64,000 nucleotides of DNA, from the NCBI RefSeq assembly GCF_000718255.1, contig NZ_JOFJ01000005.1, positions 1 through 64,000 on the forward strand, given 5' to 3'. This DNA comes from Spirillospora albida (GTDB lineage: Bacteria; Actinomycetota; Actinomycetes; Streptosporangiales; Streptosporangiaceae). The translations under genes and the position numbers were made by a program. The notes beneath the pieces are model-generated. The model searched no databases and had not been told where the DNA came from. It was given only the letters and a program-made list of their open reading frames with translations. Position 1 is the first letter of the stretch, and each line of letters begins with the position of its first letter. Of the stretch, positions 17,551-25,738 are shown in pieces.

Positions 17551-17568
17551 ATGAGACTCCCGTCTCAT
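17551..17568. promoter_or_regulatory. Perfect inverted repeat upstream of aldehyde dehydrogenase
   Basis: ATGAGAC, a 4-base spacer TCCC and GTCTCAT form a perfect 7-base inverted repeat, 94 bases before the dehydrogenase ATG. It has the size of a TetR-family operator. The regulator is not in the immediate neighbourhood. Confidence 0.45.
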
Positions 17569-17661
17569 TTGCTCTTGCCAACGCCAGGGGGGCGCGTGTC
17601 ATGCTGACGCCAAGCAAGCATTCGGTCATGGAAGGGCCCTCGGGCAGGAGGCAGAGGCAGC

Positions 17662-19095
17662 ATGCGCGAGCACGATCGGCTGTTCATCGGCGGCGAGTGG
17701 GCGGCACCGGCCGGGACCGGCACCATCGAGGTCATCTCCCCGCACACCGAGGAGGTCATCGGGCGGGTCCCCGACGGCACCGAGGCCGACATCGACGCGG
17801 CCGTCGCCGCCGCCCGCCGCGCCTTCGACCACGGCCCCTGGCCCCGGATGACGCCCGCCGAGCGCGCCGACATCGTCGGACGGCTGTCCGCCATCTACGC
17901 CGAGCGGCAGCAGCAGATGGCCGACCTCGTCACCGCCGAGATGGGCTCCCCCATCCTGTTCTCGGTGTTCGGCCAGGCCGCCATCCCGCAGATGGTCCTG
18001 CAGTACTACACCGATCTGGCGCGCACCCACCCCTGGGAAGATGAGCGGCAGGGCATGCTCGGCCCCGTCACCGTCACCCAGGAACCCGTGGGGGTCGTCG
18101 CCGCGATCGTCCCGTGGAACGTCCCGCAGTTCACCCTCATGCTCAAGCTCGCCCCCGCGCTCATCGCCGGCTGCACCGTGGTGGCCAAGCCGTCCCCGGA
18201 GACTCCTCTCGACTCCTACCTGCTCGCCGAGTGGATCAAGGAGGCGGGGATCCCGGACGGGGTCGTCAACATCGTCCCCGCGGGCCGCGAGGTCGGCGCC
18301 TACCTCGTCGCGCACCCGGACGTGGACAAGGTGTCGTTCACCGGCTCCACCGCCGCCGGGCGCAAGATCGGCGCGGTCTGCGGCGAGCAGCTGAAGCGCG
18401 TCACCCTCGAGCTGGGCGGCAAGTCCGCCGCGGTCATCCTGGAGGACGCCGACCTCGCGTCCACCATCGAGGGCTTCAAGCTGGCCTCGCTCATGAACAA
18501 CGGCGAGGCGTGCGCCGCGCAGACCCGCATCCTCGCGCCGCGGTCCCGCTACGACGAGGTCGCCGACGCCCTGGCCGCCATGGTCGGCGGCCTCACCGTG
18601 GGCGACCCCGCCGACTACGCCAGCGAGGTCGGCCCCCTCGTCACCCGCAACCAGCAGGAGCGCGTCGAGAACTACATCCGGATCGGCCAGGACGAGGGCG
18701 CCAAGGTCATCACCGGCGGCCTGAACCGCCCCCACGACCGCGGCTGGTACGTGGCCCCGACCGTCTTCGGCGACGTCCGCAACGACATGCGGATCGCCCA
18801 GGAGGAGATCTTCGGGCCGGTCCTCGCCCTCATCGCCTACGACGACGAGGACGACGCCGTCCGGATCGCCAACGACAGCGATTACGGTCTCGGCGGCTCC
18901 GTCTGGACGTCCGACCCCGCCCACGGCGTCGAGGTCGCCCGCCGCATCCGCACCGGCAGCTGCGGCGTCAACATGTACACCCTCGACCCGAACACCCCCT
19001 TCGGCGGCTACAAGAACAGCGGCCTCGGCCGCGAGCTGGGCCCCGAGGGCCTGGCCGCCTACGTCGAGCACAAGTCGATCCCCCACCCCGCTTGA
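17662..19095 (+). CDS. NAD(P)-dependent aldehyde dehydrogenase
   Basis: The 477-residue protein has the usual class-1/2 aldehyde dehydrogenase blocks: VPWNVPQF for cofactor binding, FTGSTAAG, LELGGKS with the general base Glu near residue 250, and GEACAAQTR with the catalytic Cys near 284. It ends with the common PFGGYKNSGLGRE segment. It oxidises an aldehyde to the acid with NAD(P)+. ATG at 17662 is preceded by GGAGG (17647-17651). It stands alone, with an inverted repeat 94 bases upstream and a GC-rich hairpin just past its stop, so it is likely a single-gene, regulated unit. The substrate is not evident. Confidence 0.92.
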   Translation: MREHDRLFIGGEWAAPAGTGTIEVISPHTEEVIGRVPDGTEADIDAAVAAARRAFDHGPWPRMTPAERADIVGRLSAIYAERQQQMADLVTAEMGSPILFSVFGQAAIPQMVLQYYTDLARTHPWEDERQGMLGPVTVTQEPVGVVAAIVPWNVPQFTLMLKLAPALIAGCTVVAKPSPETPLDSYLLAEWIKEAGIPDGVVNIVPAGREVGAYLVAHPDVDKVSFTGSTAAGRKIGAVCGEQLKRVTLELGGKSAAVILEDADLASTIEGFKLASLMNNGEACAAQTRILAPRSRYDEVADALAAMVGGLTVGDPADYASEVGPLVTRNQQERVENYIRIGQDEGAKVITGGLNRPHDRGWYVAPTVFGDVRNDMRIAQEEIFGPVLALIAYDDEDDAVRIANDSDYGLGGSVWTSDPAHGVEVARRIRTGSCGVNMYTLDPNTPFGGYKNSGLGRELGPEGLAAYVEHKSIPHPA

Positions 19096-19100
19096 TCTCC

Positions 19101-19134
19101 CCGGCCGGGCGCCGTCGCAGCGGTGCCCGGCCGG
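19101..19134 (+). terminator. GC-rich hairpin after aldehyde dehydrogenase
   Basis: CCGGCCGGGC and GCCCGGCCGG form a perfect 10-base stem with a 14-base loop that can pair further, 5 bases after the stop codon. There is no T-run, so this is an actinobacterial-type terminator by position and stem strength. The remaining bases up to 19381 hold no gene and presumably the promoter of the SMC operon. Confidence 0.55.
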
Positions 19135-19381
19135 CACGACCCGGCGGTATGCCGGTGTCCGGTGGTACGGCCCGGGGCCGTCCGTGACGGGCGCCCGGCC
19201 GGTACGGCCCTGCGCCGTCGCGACGGTGCCCGATGGTCCGGGTCTGGCGTGGGCCCCCTCGGCTCGGTCGAGAATGCCGCCTGGGCGATGGCGGTGAGCG
19301 TCGCTGCTCCCCTGTGGCGTCTGGTCGGGCGGTCGTGATCGATTCCGCGTTGGGGTGCTCGTGGCCGTACCGTAGTGCGCC

Positions 19382-20596
19382 GTGTCCACCGCCTCCGAGA
19401 ACGCGTCCGCCGCCGGCCTCGACGACGTGCTGGTCGGCGAGGCCGTGCTCGGCGTGTACCGGCAGATGTTCGCGGCGCTCGCGCGCGACAGCGGCGCGGT
19501 CGTCGACGATCCCGCGCTGGTGGACGTCGCCGAGACGCTCCTCGCCGCGTTCGCCGACGCGGGTGAGGACGGGCTGAGCCGGGAGCAGATGCGGCACGTG
19601 TGCCGCCGCTACCCCGCCGAGGTGTTCGAGAACCGGCTGCGGGTCCTCAAAGGTCTCGGCGCGATCCGGGAGGTCTTCCCGAAGCCGAACCAGCTGCGGT
19701 ACCGGGCGTCGTTCACGAGCGTGGTCGGGCTGATGTTCGTCCGGCGGATGATGCTGGACGGCGGGCAGAGCGAGATGCACCGGCTGCTGGCGCTGGAGCA
19801 GCTCAACGTGGCCGATCCGCGGATGACGCCCGAGCAGGCGCGCGCGGGCGCCGAAGGGCTGGCCCGCGCGTTCCGGCTGTGGAGCGTCGAGCTGCTGACC
19901 CTGACGAACGGGACGATCGAGGAGCTGCGCGAGCAGGCGCCGAAGCTGTGGGGCACGGAGGAGATCCTGCTGCGGGCGGAGCGGCTGCACGGCGCGATCC
20001 TGCGCCGGTGGCCGCTGCTCGACCGCGCCTGCACGGAGCTGAGGGCCGCGATCTACGCCTACGGCGACGCGTCCCGCCGGGCGGCGGCCCGGTTGTCGGA
20101 CTCCGCCGGGACCACGCGCAACCTGACGCTGCTGCCGCCGGAGACATGGCGCACGTTCACGCGCACCGCCGCGCCGGAGGACCTCGCCGCCGTGCTGGAG
20201 GGGTTCGTCTTCGACGCGGCCGCGCCGTGGCACGAGCCGTCGGCCGTCGTCGCGGCCGTGGAGGACGGGCCGCGCGTCACGCCGCCCCGGCCCGCGCCGC
20301 CGCGGCCGTCCGTGCCCGACGCCGGGCTGTCGGCCGACACCGGGTCGGATCTCGCGGCCACGGAGCGGCTCAGGGAGACGGCCGAGCAGGTGCTGCGGGG
20401 CCGGGACCGGGTCGCCGTGGCGGACGTCCTCGCGGAGGACTGGGCGACCGCGCGCCGCCGGCTCGCCGACCTGGCGTCCGTGCACCTGCACCCGGAGCTG
20501 CCCTACCGGCTGCGCTGGTCGGACGCGCTCGAGGTCCGCCCGGGAGGGGTGCCGACGTGGCTGTCGCCCGGCTGGTTCGAGAGGACGGGAGCGTGA
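19382..20596 (+). CDS. Kleisin-like first subunit of SMC operon (JetA/MksF-like position)
   Basis: A 404-residue protein without a catalytic motif. Residues 65-98 (SREQMRHVCRRYPAEVF and following LRVLKGLGAIREV) look like a winged helix near the N-terminus, as in MukF/MksF and Wadjet JetA. A long helical middle follows, then a Pro-rich linker (about 298-310) and a second winged-helix-like C-terminus. Being the first of four overlapping genes ending with an SMC ATPase, it occupies the kleisin position of MksBEF/Wadjet operons. Kleisin function is inferred from order, length and fold impression, not from a diagnostic motif. GTG start at 19382 with little leader; the stop overlaps the next start in GTGA. 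Confidence 0.6.
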   Translation: MSTASENASAAGLDDVLVGEAVLGVYRQMFAALARDSGAVVDDPALVDVAETLLAAFADAGEDGLSREQMRHVCRRYPAEVFENRLRVLKGLGAIREVFPKPNQLRYRASFTSVVGLMFVRRMMLDGGQSEMHRLLALEQLNVADPRMTPEQARAGAEGLARAFRLWSVELLTLTNGTIEELREQAPKLWGTEEILLRAERLHGAILRRWPLLDRACTELRAAIYAYGDASRRAAARLSDSAGTTRNLTLLPPETWRTFTRTAAPEDLAAVLEGFVFDAAAPWHEPSAVVAAVEDGPRVTPPRPAPPRPSVPDAGLSADTGSDLAATERLRETAEQVLRGRDRVAVADVLAEDWATARRRLADLASVHLHPELPYRLRWSDALEVRPGGVPTWLSPGWFERTGA

Positions 20597-21237
20597 GCAT
20601 CGATCCGCGGGTGCTGGCCCGCGCCCGTGCCCGCGTCCTCGGAACGCCGTCGGTCTCGGTGCGCGAGCCCGTGCCGGCGGGCGCGGCCACCGCGTCCGAC
20701 GGCGAGCGCGTGTGGCTGCTCCCCCGGTGGCCGGACGGCGCGACGCCCGCGCTGCTGGAGGAGTACGACACGGCGCCGATGCCGTTCGAGCGCGGCGGGC
20801 AGGCCCGCCGTGTTCTGGCCGCCGCCCTGCGCTGCTGCTGGACGCGTCCGGACGACGCCCCGTGGCCGGGGTCGCCCGCGGCCGTGGCCGACGTCCTGGA
20901 GGTGTACGCCGGCATGACGCGCGGCACCGAACTGGCGCGCCGCTGGGCGACGGGCGAGCTGCGCCGCCTGTCCGAGACCGGCTGGCTGCTCCTGGACGAG
21001 GCGTCCGGGACCGTCCGGCCCGGCCCCCGCGTGGCGCTGTGGGCGGACGGGTCGCTGACCTCCCTGCGCGCGCTCCTCCACACGCTCCCCCAGCCGCCGC
21101 ACCGATCTTCACCGTCATCGCCGCCTCCCGAAAACCCGGAACATCCATCGATGAACGACCCTGCCGTGCCGCGCGGACGCGCCGCGGAGAAATCCGCGCC
21201 TGTGGATGACCTTCCGCCGGAGCCCGGCGATGGATGA
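20593..21237 (+). CDS. Winged-helix subunit of SMC operon (kite-like)
   Basis: The 214-residue protein is not recognised from a specific family. Residues 115-165 (around RGTELARRWATGELRRLSETGWL followed by a hairpin) have winged-helix character, and the tail of about 45 residues is rich in Pro, Ser and Glu and probably disordered. SMC complexes of the MukBEF/Mks/Wadjet type contain small double winged-helix kite proteins; this gene and the next both fit that role, which would make two different kites. The GTG start overlaps the previous stop by four bases, and the stop lies inside the start of the next gene. Confidence 0.5.
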   Translation: MSIDPRVLARARARVLGTPSVSVREPVPAGAATASDGERVWLLPRWPDGATPALLEEYDTAPMPFERGGQARRVLAAALRCCWTRPDDAPWPGSPAAVADVLEVYAGMTRGTELARRWATGELRRLSETGWLLLDEASGTVRPGPRVALWADGSLTSLRALLHTLPQPPHRSSPSSPPPENPEHPSMNDPAVPRGRAAEKSAPVDDLPPEPGDG

Positions 21238-21895
21238 GGTGTTCGAGCCGCTGCTGCGGGAGTTCGACGAGCGGCGACGGGCGGAGGTCGTGGCCGCCTA
21301 CATGGCCGTCGAGCACGCCGCCGAGCCGGTCCCGGAGGTGCGGTTCGCGGCGCTGCGGGAGCCCGCGCCGCGGCGGGCGGTCGAGGAGATGCTCGGCCTG
21401 AGCGGGCGCACGCTCGTCAAGGCCGGACGCGACCTGTGGACGTCCGGGTTCCGTGACGATGTCGCGGCCGAGCTGGCGAGGGATCCCGAGTGCGTCCCGC
21501 CGGTCCGGGAGCGGGCCGTCCTGGCGCTGGTGCTGATCCACTCGGTGGCGATCCCGCGGGCGGCGGGCCTGCTCGAGGACGACACGTGGGTCTCGCCCCA
21601 TCCGACGCCCCTGGACGAGCTGCGGCGTCGGACGCGGCTGCCGATCGGGGACCTGGAGGCCGCCCTGCGGCGGCTCCGGATGGCCGGGCTCATCGCGCAG
21701 GTCAAGGCCGGTGCGGATGACGCGGGCGGGTTCGTGCCGGGGCCGCAGTTCCACCGGCTGACGCCGGACGCGCGGCGCCGGCTGCAGGAGGAGCTGATCC
21801 TGGCCGCCGGGCCCGAGTCGCCTCTCGCCGGGGCGATCCGCGCCCGCCGGAGAAGCCGGGAACGGGAGCAGAGGGAACAGAGGGGGAACGCATGA
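21230..21895 (+). CDS. Second winged-helix subunit of SMC operon (kite/JetB-like)
   Basis: The 221-residue protein has an N-terminal helical half and a clear winged helix in the C-terminal half (TPLDELRRRTRLPIGDLEAALRR, then LRMAGLIAQVKAG), ending in a strongly basic, Arg-rich tail. It is placed directly before the SMC gene, the usual position of MksE/JetB. I choose the ATG at 21230, with GGAG nine bases upstream and overlap with the previous stop, over an in-frame ATG eight codons earlier that lacks a ribosome site. Its last bases form ATGA with the SMC start. The basic tail suggests DNA contact. The family assignment is by context. Confidence 0.55.
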   Translation: MDEVFEPLLREFDERRRAEVVAAYMAVEHAAEPVPEVRFAALREPAPRRAVEEMLGLSGRTLVKAGRDLWTSGFRDDVAAELARDPECVPPVRERAVLALVLIHSVAIPRAAGLLEDDTWVSPHPTPLDELRRRTRLPIGDLEAALRRLRMAGLIAQVKAGADDAGGFVPGPQFHRLTPDARRRLQEELILAAGPESPLAGAIRARRRSREREQREQRGNA

Positions 21896-24800
21896 CGGCC
21901 GTCCTCGAACCGGGGGCCATGGCGAGGGTCACGAGCGAGAACGTGGTCGGTGACCGGACGCTGGTCGCGGTCCAGGCCGTCAACATCTCGCGCCTGTCCA
22001 CCCACCCGGTGCCGACGGTGCCCGGAACGCTGATCGTGGTTGCGGGGCAGGGGCCCAAGGACTCCAACGGCGCCGGCAAGTCGTCCTTCATCGCGGCGAT
22101 CACGGCCCTGCTCGGGGACGAGCAGTGGCGGTTCGCGTCGGGCGCGCGTGCGGTGGCGGAGCTGCTGTTCAACGCGGAGCTCGCGGCCCAGGGCGACAGC
22201 CGCTGGGCGAGCGCGGACCACGGCTACATCGTGGGCGTCTTCGACCATCCGGAGCCGGTGGAGGGCGAGTCCCCCATCACGGTGTGGCTGCGGGTGAACG
22301 TGGACGCGCCGCACCTGGAGATCCGGTGGCGCGAGGGCGTGTACCTGGCGTCCGCCCCGTCGGAGGCCGACCGGGTGACGCTCGCGGACGCGCTGTGGGC
22401 GAGCCTTCCGCGCAGCGCGGGACGGCGCGATCTCGTCGCGAAGGATCTGGGCAGTGTCCTGTACGGGGGGCGGGTGCGGTGCGTGTCGTTCCTGTCCACG
22501 TCCGTCCGGTCGAAGGTCGCGACGAATCTGCTGTCGCAGCCGCTCAACGAGATCGGCCCCGAGCGCATCTTCAGCGCGATCGCGGCGCTGACCGGCCTGG
22601 ACCGCGAGCTGGAGGCGGAGCGCACGTCGCGCGCGGAGGAGCACCGGGAGCGCGCCAAGGCGGCGGAGGCGGCGGAGCGCCTCGCCGGGTGGGAGCGGGA
22701 CGCCGCGGCGCTGCTGGCGGCGTTCGACCGCCGGGACCGGGCGCGGGACGAGATCGCGGCGGCGCTGCGGCACTGGCGGACCCGGCGGGCGAGGCTGCTC
22801 GTGGACGCGGCGGAGGCGGACGCGGCGCACGCCGCGGAGCAGGAGCGGCTGCGGGCGGAGAGCGACGGGCTGGCGGCCGCCGCGAAGGCCGCGGACCGGG
22901 AGATCGAGCAGCTCACGGGCGGTGCCCTGGACGACGGGCTGCGGACGGCGGGGGCGGCGCTGGCGGAGCTGAAGGCACGCGCGGAGGAGCTCGCCGCCGA
23001 GCGCGCCGTGGCCCGCAACCGGCTCGACGAGCTGCGCCGGCGGACGTCGGCGCTGGAGGACCGGCGGCGGGAGGCCGACGGCCGGGACGTGCCGGCCGCG
23101 CGCGCGGAGCTGGCCGCGGCGGAGGCCCGGCGGGACGAGGCGCAGCAGGCGTTCGGGCTGGCGAAGGGCAAGGTCGCGCGTGCGGAACGGGCGCTCAGGG
23201 AGGCGGAGGCGGGTGAGAGCAGCGCGCCCGCGCAGATGCGCGCGCTGTCCGCCGCCGGGGTCGCCGCCGTCGGTCTGCTGGACGCGGTGGATCTGGCCGA
23301 GGAGGTCAGGGAACGCTGGGAGGCCGCCCTCTGGCCCTACCGGGAGGCGGTCGTCGTCGGGGCCGCGGACCTGGACGCGGCCGCCGGGGTCCTCGCGGGG
23401 CTGCCGGGGTCGGTGATCGTCCCGGCGGACGGCGACGTCCCGGAAGGCGAGGTGCCGCCTGAGGGCGTCCGGTGCTCGTGGCCGTTGGCGCGCTTCTTCA
23501 ACGCCCTGGCCGACGACCGCACCGGTGTCCGCGTCATCGGCGGTTTCGCCGAGCCCGTCACGGGACGCGTCGCGCGCGTGCGAGCGGCGACGGCGGCACT
23601 GGAAGGCGCGCAGGAGGTGCTGGAGGACGCGCGGCGGGAGACGTCGGACGCGGCCTGCGAGGTGACTCTGGCGGGGCGCAGGCTCGGGGGCGCGCGTGCG
23701 GCCGATGAGCTGGAGGACGTCCGGGAGGGCATGACCGGACTGCGCGAGCGGCTGGAGGAGCTGGGGGGCGCGGAGGCGGAGCTCGGGCCGCGCCTGGCCG
23801 CGGCGGAGCAGGCGCTGCGGCGGCTGCAGGCGAAGGCCGACACGTGCGCGCTGGAGGTCGACCGGCTGCGGGGCCGCCGCGAGGAGAGCGAGCGGGAACG
23901 CGACCGGGTCCGCCACCGGTCGGCGGAGCTGGCCGACAGGCGGGCCGCGCTGGGCCTGGACGTCCTGGAGAAGGAGTGGGGCGGATCCCGGGAGAGCGCC
24001 GCCGAGTGGCTGTCGGGTCTCGACGACGACGAACGGACATGGACTCCCGCCGAGTGGTGGCACAGCGCCGAGAAGCACCTGTCGGAGGCGCTCCGCGGGG
24101 TCTTCCCGGACGGCCCGTCCGACGAGGACATGCCGGAGGAGATGCGGTTCCTCCTCCGGGAGCGGGCGGAGGGCGAAGGGCGCCGCACGGACCGGGAGCA
24201 GGCCACGTTCCCGCGACTGGTGAAGGCGATGGAGATGTACCTGCGCCACCAGGAGGACTACGAGCGGCACCAGCGCCGGCAGATCGAGGTGCAGCTGGCG
24301 GCCCGCCGCACCGACCTGGAGAAGGCCCAGCGGGGCGCGGACGAGGCGGCGGGGGCGGCGGAGGCGCACCGCACGGCGCTGACCGCCGCGATCCGTGCCC
24401 GGCTCCAGCGGGTCTCGGAGGAGTTCGAGAAACTGGACGTCGCGTACGGGGGTTACGGGGCGACGCTGGAGTTCCCCACCCCGGAGCAGCCGGGCGACCC
24501 CGAACAGGAGTGGCGCTGGAGGGTCACCCCGAAGTGGCGCCGTTCGGAGGGGCAGCGGTATGTGCCCTACAACCGGCGGGCGAACACCGCGCTGATGGAC
24601 GAGAAGGCCGTGAAACTGGTGTGCGCCGCCGCGCTCGCCAGTTCGGGCGGGGGACGCCTCTGCCTCGTCCTGGACGAACTCGGGCGCAACCTCGGGAAGG
24701 AGCACCGCCGAGAGGCCGTGGCCCTCTTCCGCAAGATAGGTGAGACGCACGGCATCACGGTGATCGGCGCCCTCCAGGACGACATGGAGCCGTACGCGAT

Positions 24801-24969
24801 CGACGCGTGCGGGCAGTACGTGAAGCTGCGCCGCTCGTCCGACACGATGCCGTACAACGAGCCCCCGGTCGTGGTCGGGTACGACGAGCACGAGCCGCGG
24901 GTGAGGAGGCTGGCCGAGCAGATCACCGCCGCCAGGGTCCCGGACGGGGAGGACGTCACTCCTTCCTGA
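21892..24969 (+). CDS. SMC-like ATPase with hinge (JetC/MksB-like)
   Basis: The 1025-residue protein has SMC architecture. The ATPase head has Walker A GPKDSNGAGKSS at 54-65; coiled coil runs about 225-440; a hinge-like globular domain spans 445-560 (VVVGAADLDAAAGVLAGLPGSV); a returning coil spans 560-860; and the C-terminal head has Walker B LVLDE at 925-929. Where an LSGG signature is expected, about 25 residues before Walker B, the sequence is ALMDEK, so the signature is degenerate. Expected role: ATP-driven DNA loop extrusion or entrapment with the three upstream proteins. ATG at 21892, with AGAGGGGG upstream, overlaps the preceding stop. Its end overlaps a convergent ABC gene by 14 bases; no JetD-like TOPRIM nuclease follows. 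Confidence 0.75.
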   Translation: MTAVLEPGAMARVTSENVVGDRTLVAVQAVNISRLSTHPVPTVPGTLIVVAGQGPKDSNGAGKSSFIAAITALLGDEQWRFASGARAVAELLFNAELAAQGDSRWASADHGYIVGVFDHPEPVEGESPITVWLRVNVDAPHLEIRWREGVYLASAPSEADRVTLADALWASLPRSAGRRDLVAKDLGSVLYGGRVRCVSFLSTSVRSKVATNLLSQPLNEIGPERIFSAIAALTGLDRELEAERTSRAEEHRERAKAAEAAERLAGWERDAAALLAAFDRRDRARDEIAAALRHWRTRRARLLVDAAEADAAHAAEQERLRAESDGLAAAAKAADREIEQLTGGALDDGLRTAGAALAELKARAEELAAERAVARNRLDELRRRTSALEDRRREADGRDVPAARAELAAAEARRDEAQQAFGLAKGKVARAERALREAEAGESSAPAQMRALSAAGVAAVGLLDAVDLAEEVRERWEAALWPYREAVVVGAADLDAAAGVLAGLPGSVIVPADGDVPEGEVPPEGVRCSWPLARFFNALADDRTGVRVIGGFAEPVTGRVARVRAATAALEGAQEVLEDARRETSDAACEVTLAGRRLGGARAADELEDVREGMTGLRERLEELGGAEAELGPRLAAAEQALRRLQAKADTCALEVDRLRGRREESERERDRVRHRSAELADRRAALGLDVLEKEWGGSRESAAEWLSGLDDDERTWTPAEWWHSAEKHLSEALRGVFPDGPSDEDMPEEMRFLLRERAEGEGRRTDREQATFPRLVKAMEMYLRHQEDYERHQRRQIEVQLAARRTDLEKAQRGADEAAGAAEAHRTALTAAIRARLQRVSEEFEKLDVAYGGYGATLEFPTPEQPGDPEQEWRWRVTPKWRRSEGQRYVPYNRRANTALMDEKAVKLVCAAALASSGGGRLCLVLDELGRNLGKEHRREAVALFRKIGETHGITVIGALQDDMEPYAIDACGQYVKLRRSSDTMPYNEPPVVVGYDEHEPRVRRLAEQITAARVPDGEDVTPS

Positions 24970-25738
24970 GGCCGCGCTCCAGTTCGTGGGCGAGCTGCTC
25001 CAGTTCGGCACCGCCCGCCATGAGGCCGGTGAGCTCGTCCCGGGAGATCTCGTCCTTGGTGTGGTACCCGATGCTCCGCCCCCGGTCGAGGATGAGGAAG
25101 CGGTCCCCGACCGGGTAGGCGTGGTGGGGGTTGTGCGTGATGAAGATGACCGCGAGCCCCCGTTCCCGCGCCTGGACGATGTACCGCAGGACGACCCCGG
25201 CCTGCTTCACGCCCAGGGCGGCCGTCGGCTCGTCCAGCACGAGGGCCTTGGCCCCGAAGTAGACGGCACGGGCGATCGCGACGCACTGCCGTTCACCGCC
25301 GGAGAGGGTGCCGATGGGCCGGTCCACGTCCCGGAGGTCGATGCCCATGGCGTGGAGCTCGTCCCGGGTGGTGGCGCGCATGAACGGGATGTCGAGGCGT
25401 CCGAGTCGCCTGCGCTTCTCCGAGCCGAGGAAGAAGTTCCTCCAGACGGGCATCAGCGGGACGACCGCGAGATCCTGGTAGACGGTGGCGATGCCGAGGT
25501 CGAGGGCCTCGCGCGGGGAGGAGAAGGCGACCTCCTCTCCCTGCACCGTGTAGGTGCCGGTGTCGTGCCGGTGCAGTCCCGCGACGATTTTGATGAGGGT
25601 GGACTTGCCCGCGCCGTTGTCGCCGAGGACGCACGTCACCTCCCCCGGGGACGCCTCCAGGTCCACGTCCCGCAGCGCGATGACGTTGCCGTAGCTCTTG
25701 CCCGCCCCGTCGAGCCTCACCAAGGGCGTGTCACTCAT
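24956..25738 (-). CDS. Sugar ABC transporter ATP-binding protein
   Basis: The 260-residue ATPase has Walker A GDNGAGKST near residues 38-46, a Q-loop in TVYQDLAVVP, signature LSGGERQ, Walker B LVLDEPTAALG and the switch His in ITHNPHHA. These are the features of one half of RbsA/XylG-type sugar ATPases. The family is usually a fused double ATPase of about 500 residues; here only one half exists, as in FrcA-type systems, so it should function as a homodimer. ATG at 25738 overlaps the permease stop (ATGA). It is the last gene of the cassette and runs tail to tail into the SMC gene with a 14-base overlap. Confidence 0.9.
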   Translation of the reverse strand: MSDTPLVRLDGAGKSYGNVIALRDVDLEASPGEVTCVLGDNGAGKSTLIKIVAGLHRHDTGTYTVQGEEVAFSSPREALDLGIATVYQDLAVVPLMPVWRNFFLGSEKRRRLGRLDIPFMRATTRDELHAMGIDLRDVDRPIGTLSGGERQCVAIARAVYFGAKALVLDEPTAALGVKQAGVVLRYIVQARERGLAVIFITHNPHHAYPVGDRFLILDRGRSIGYHTKDEISRDELTGLMAGGAELEQLAHELERGLRKE

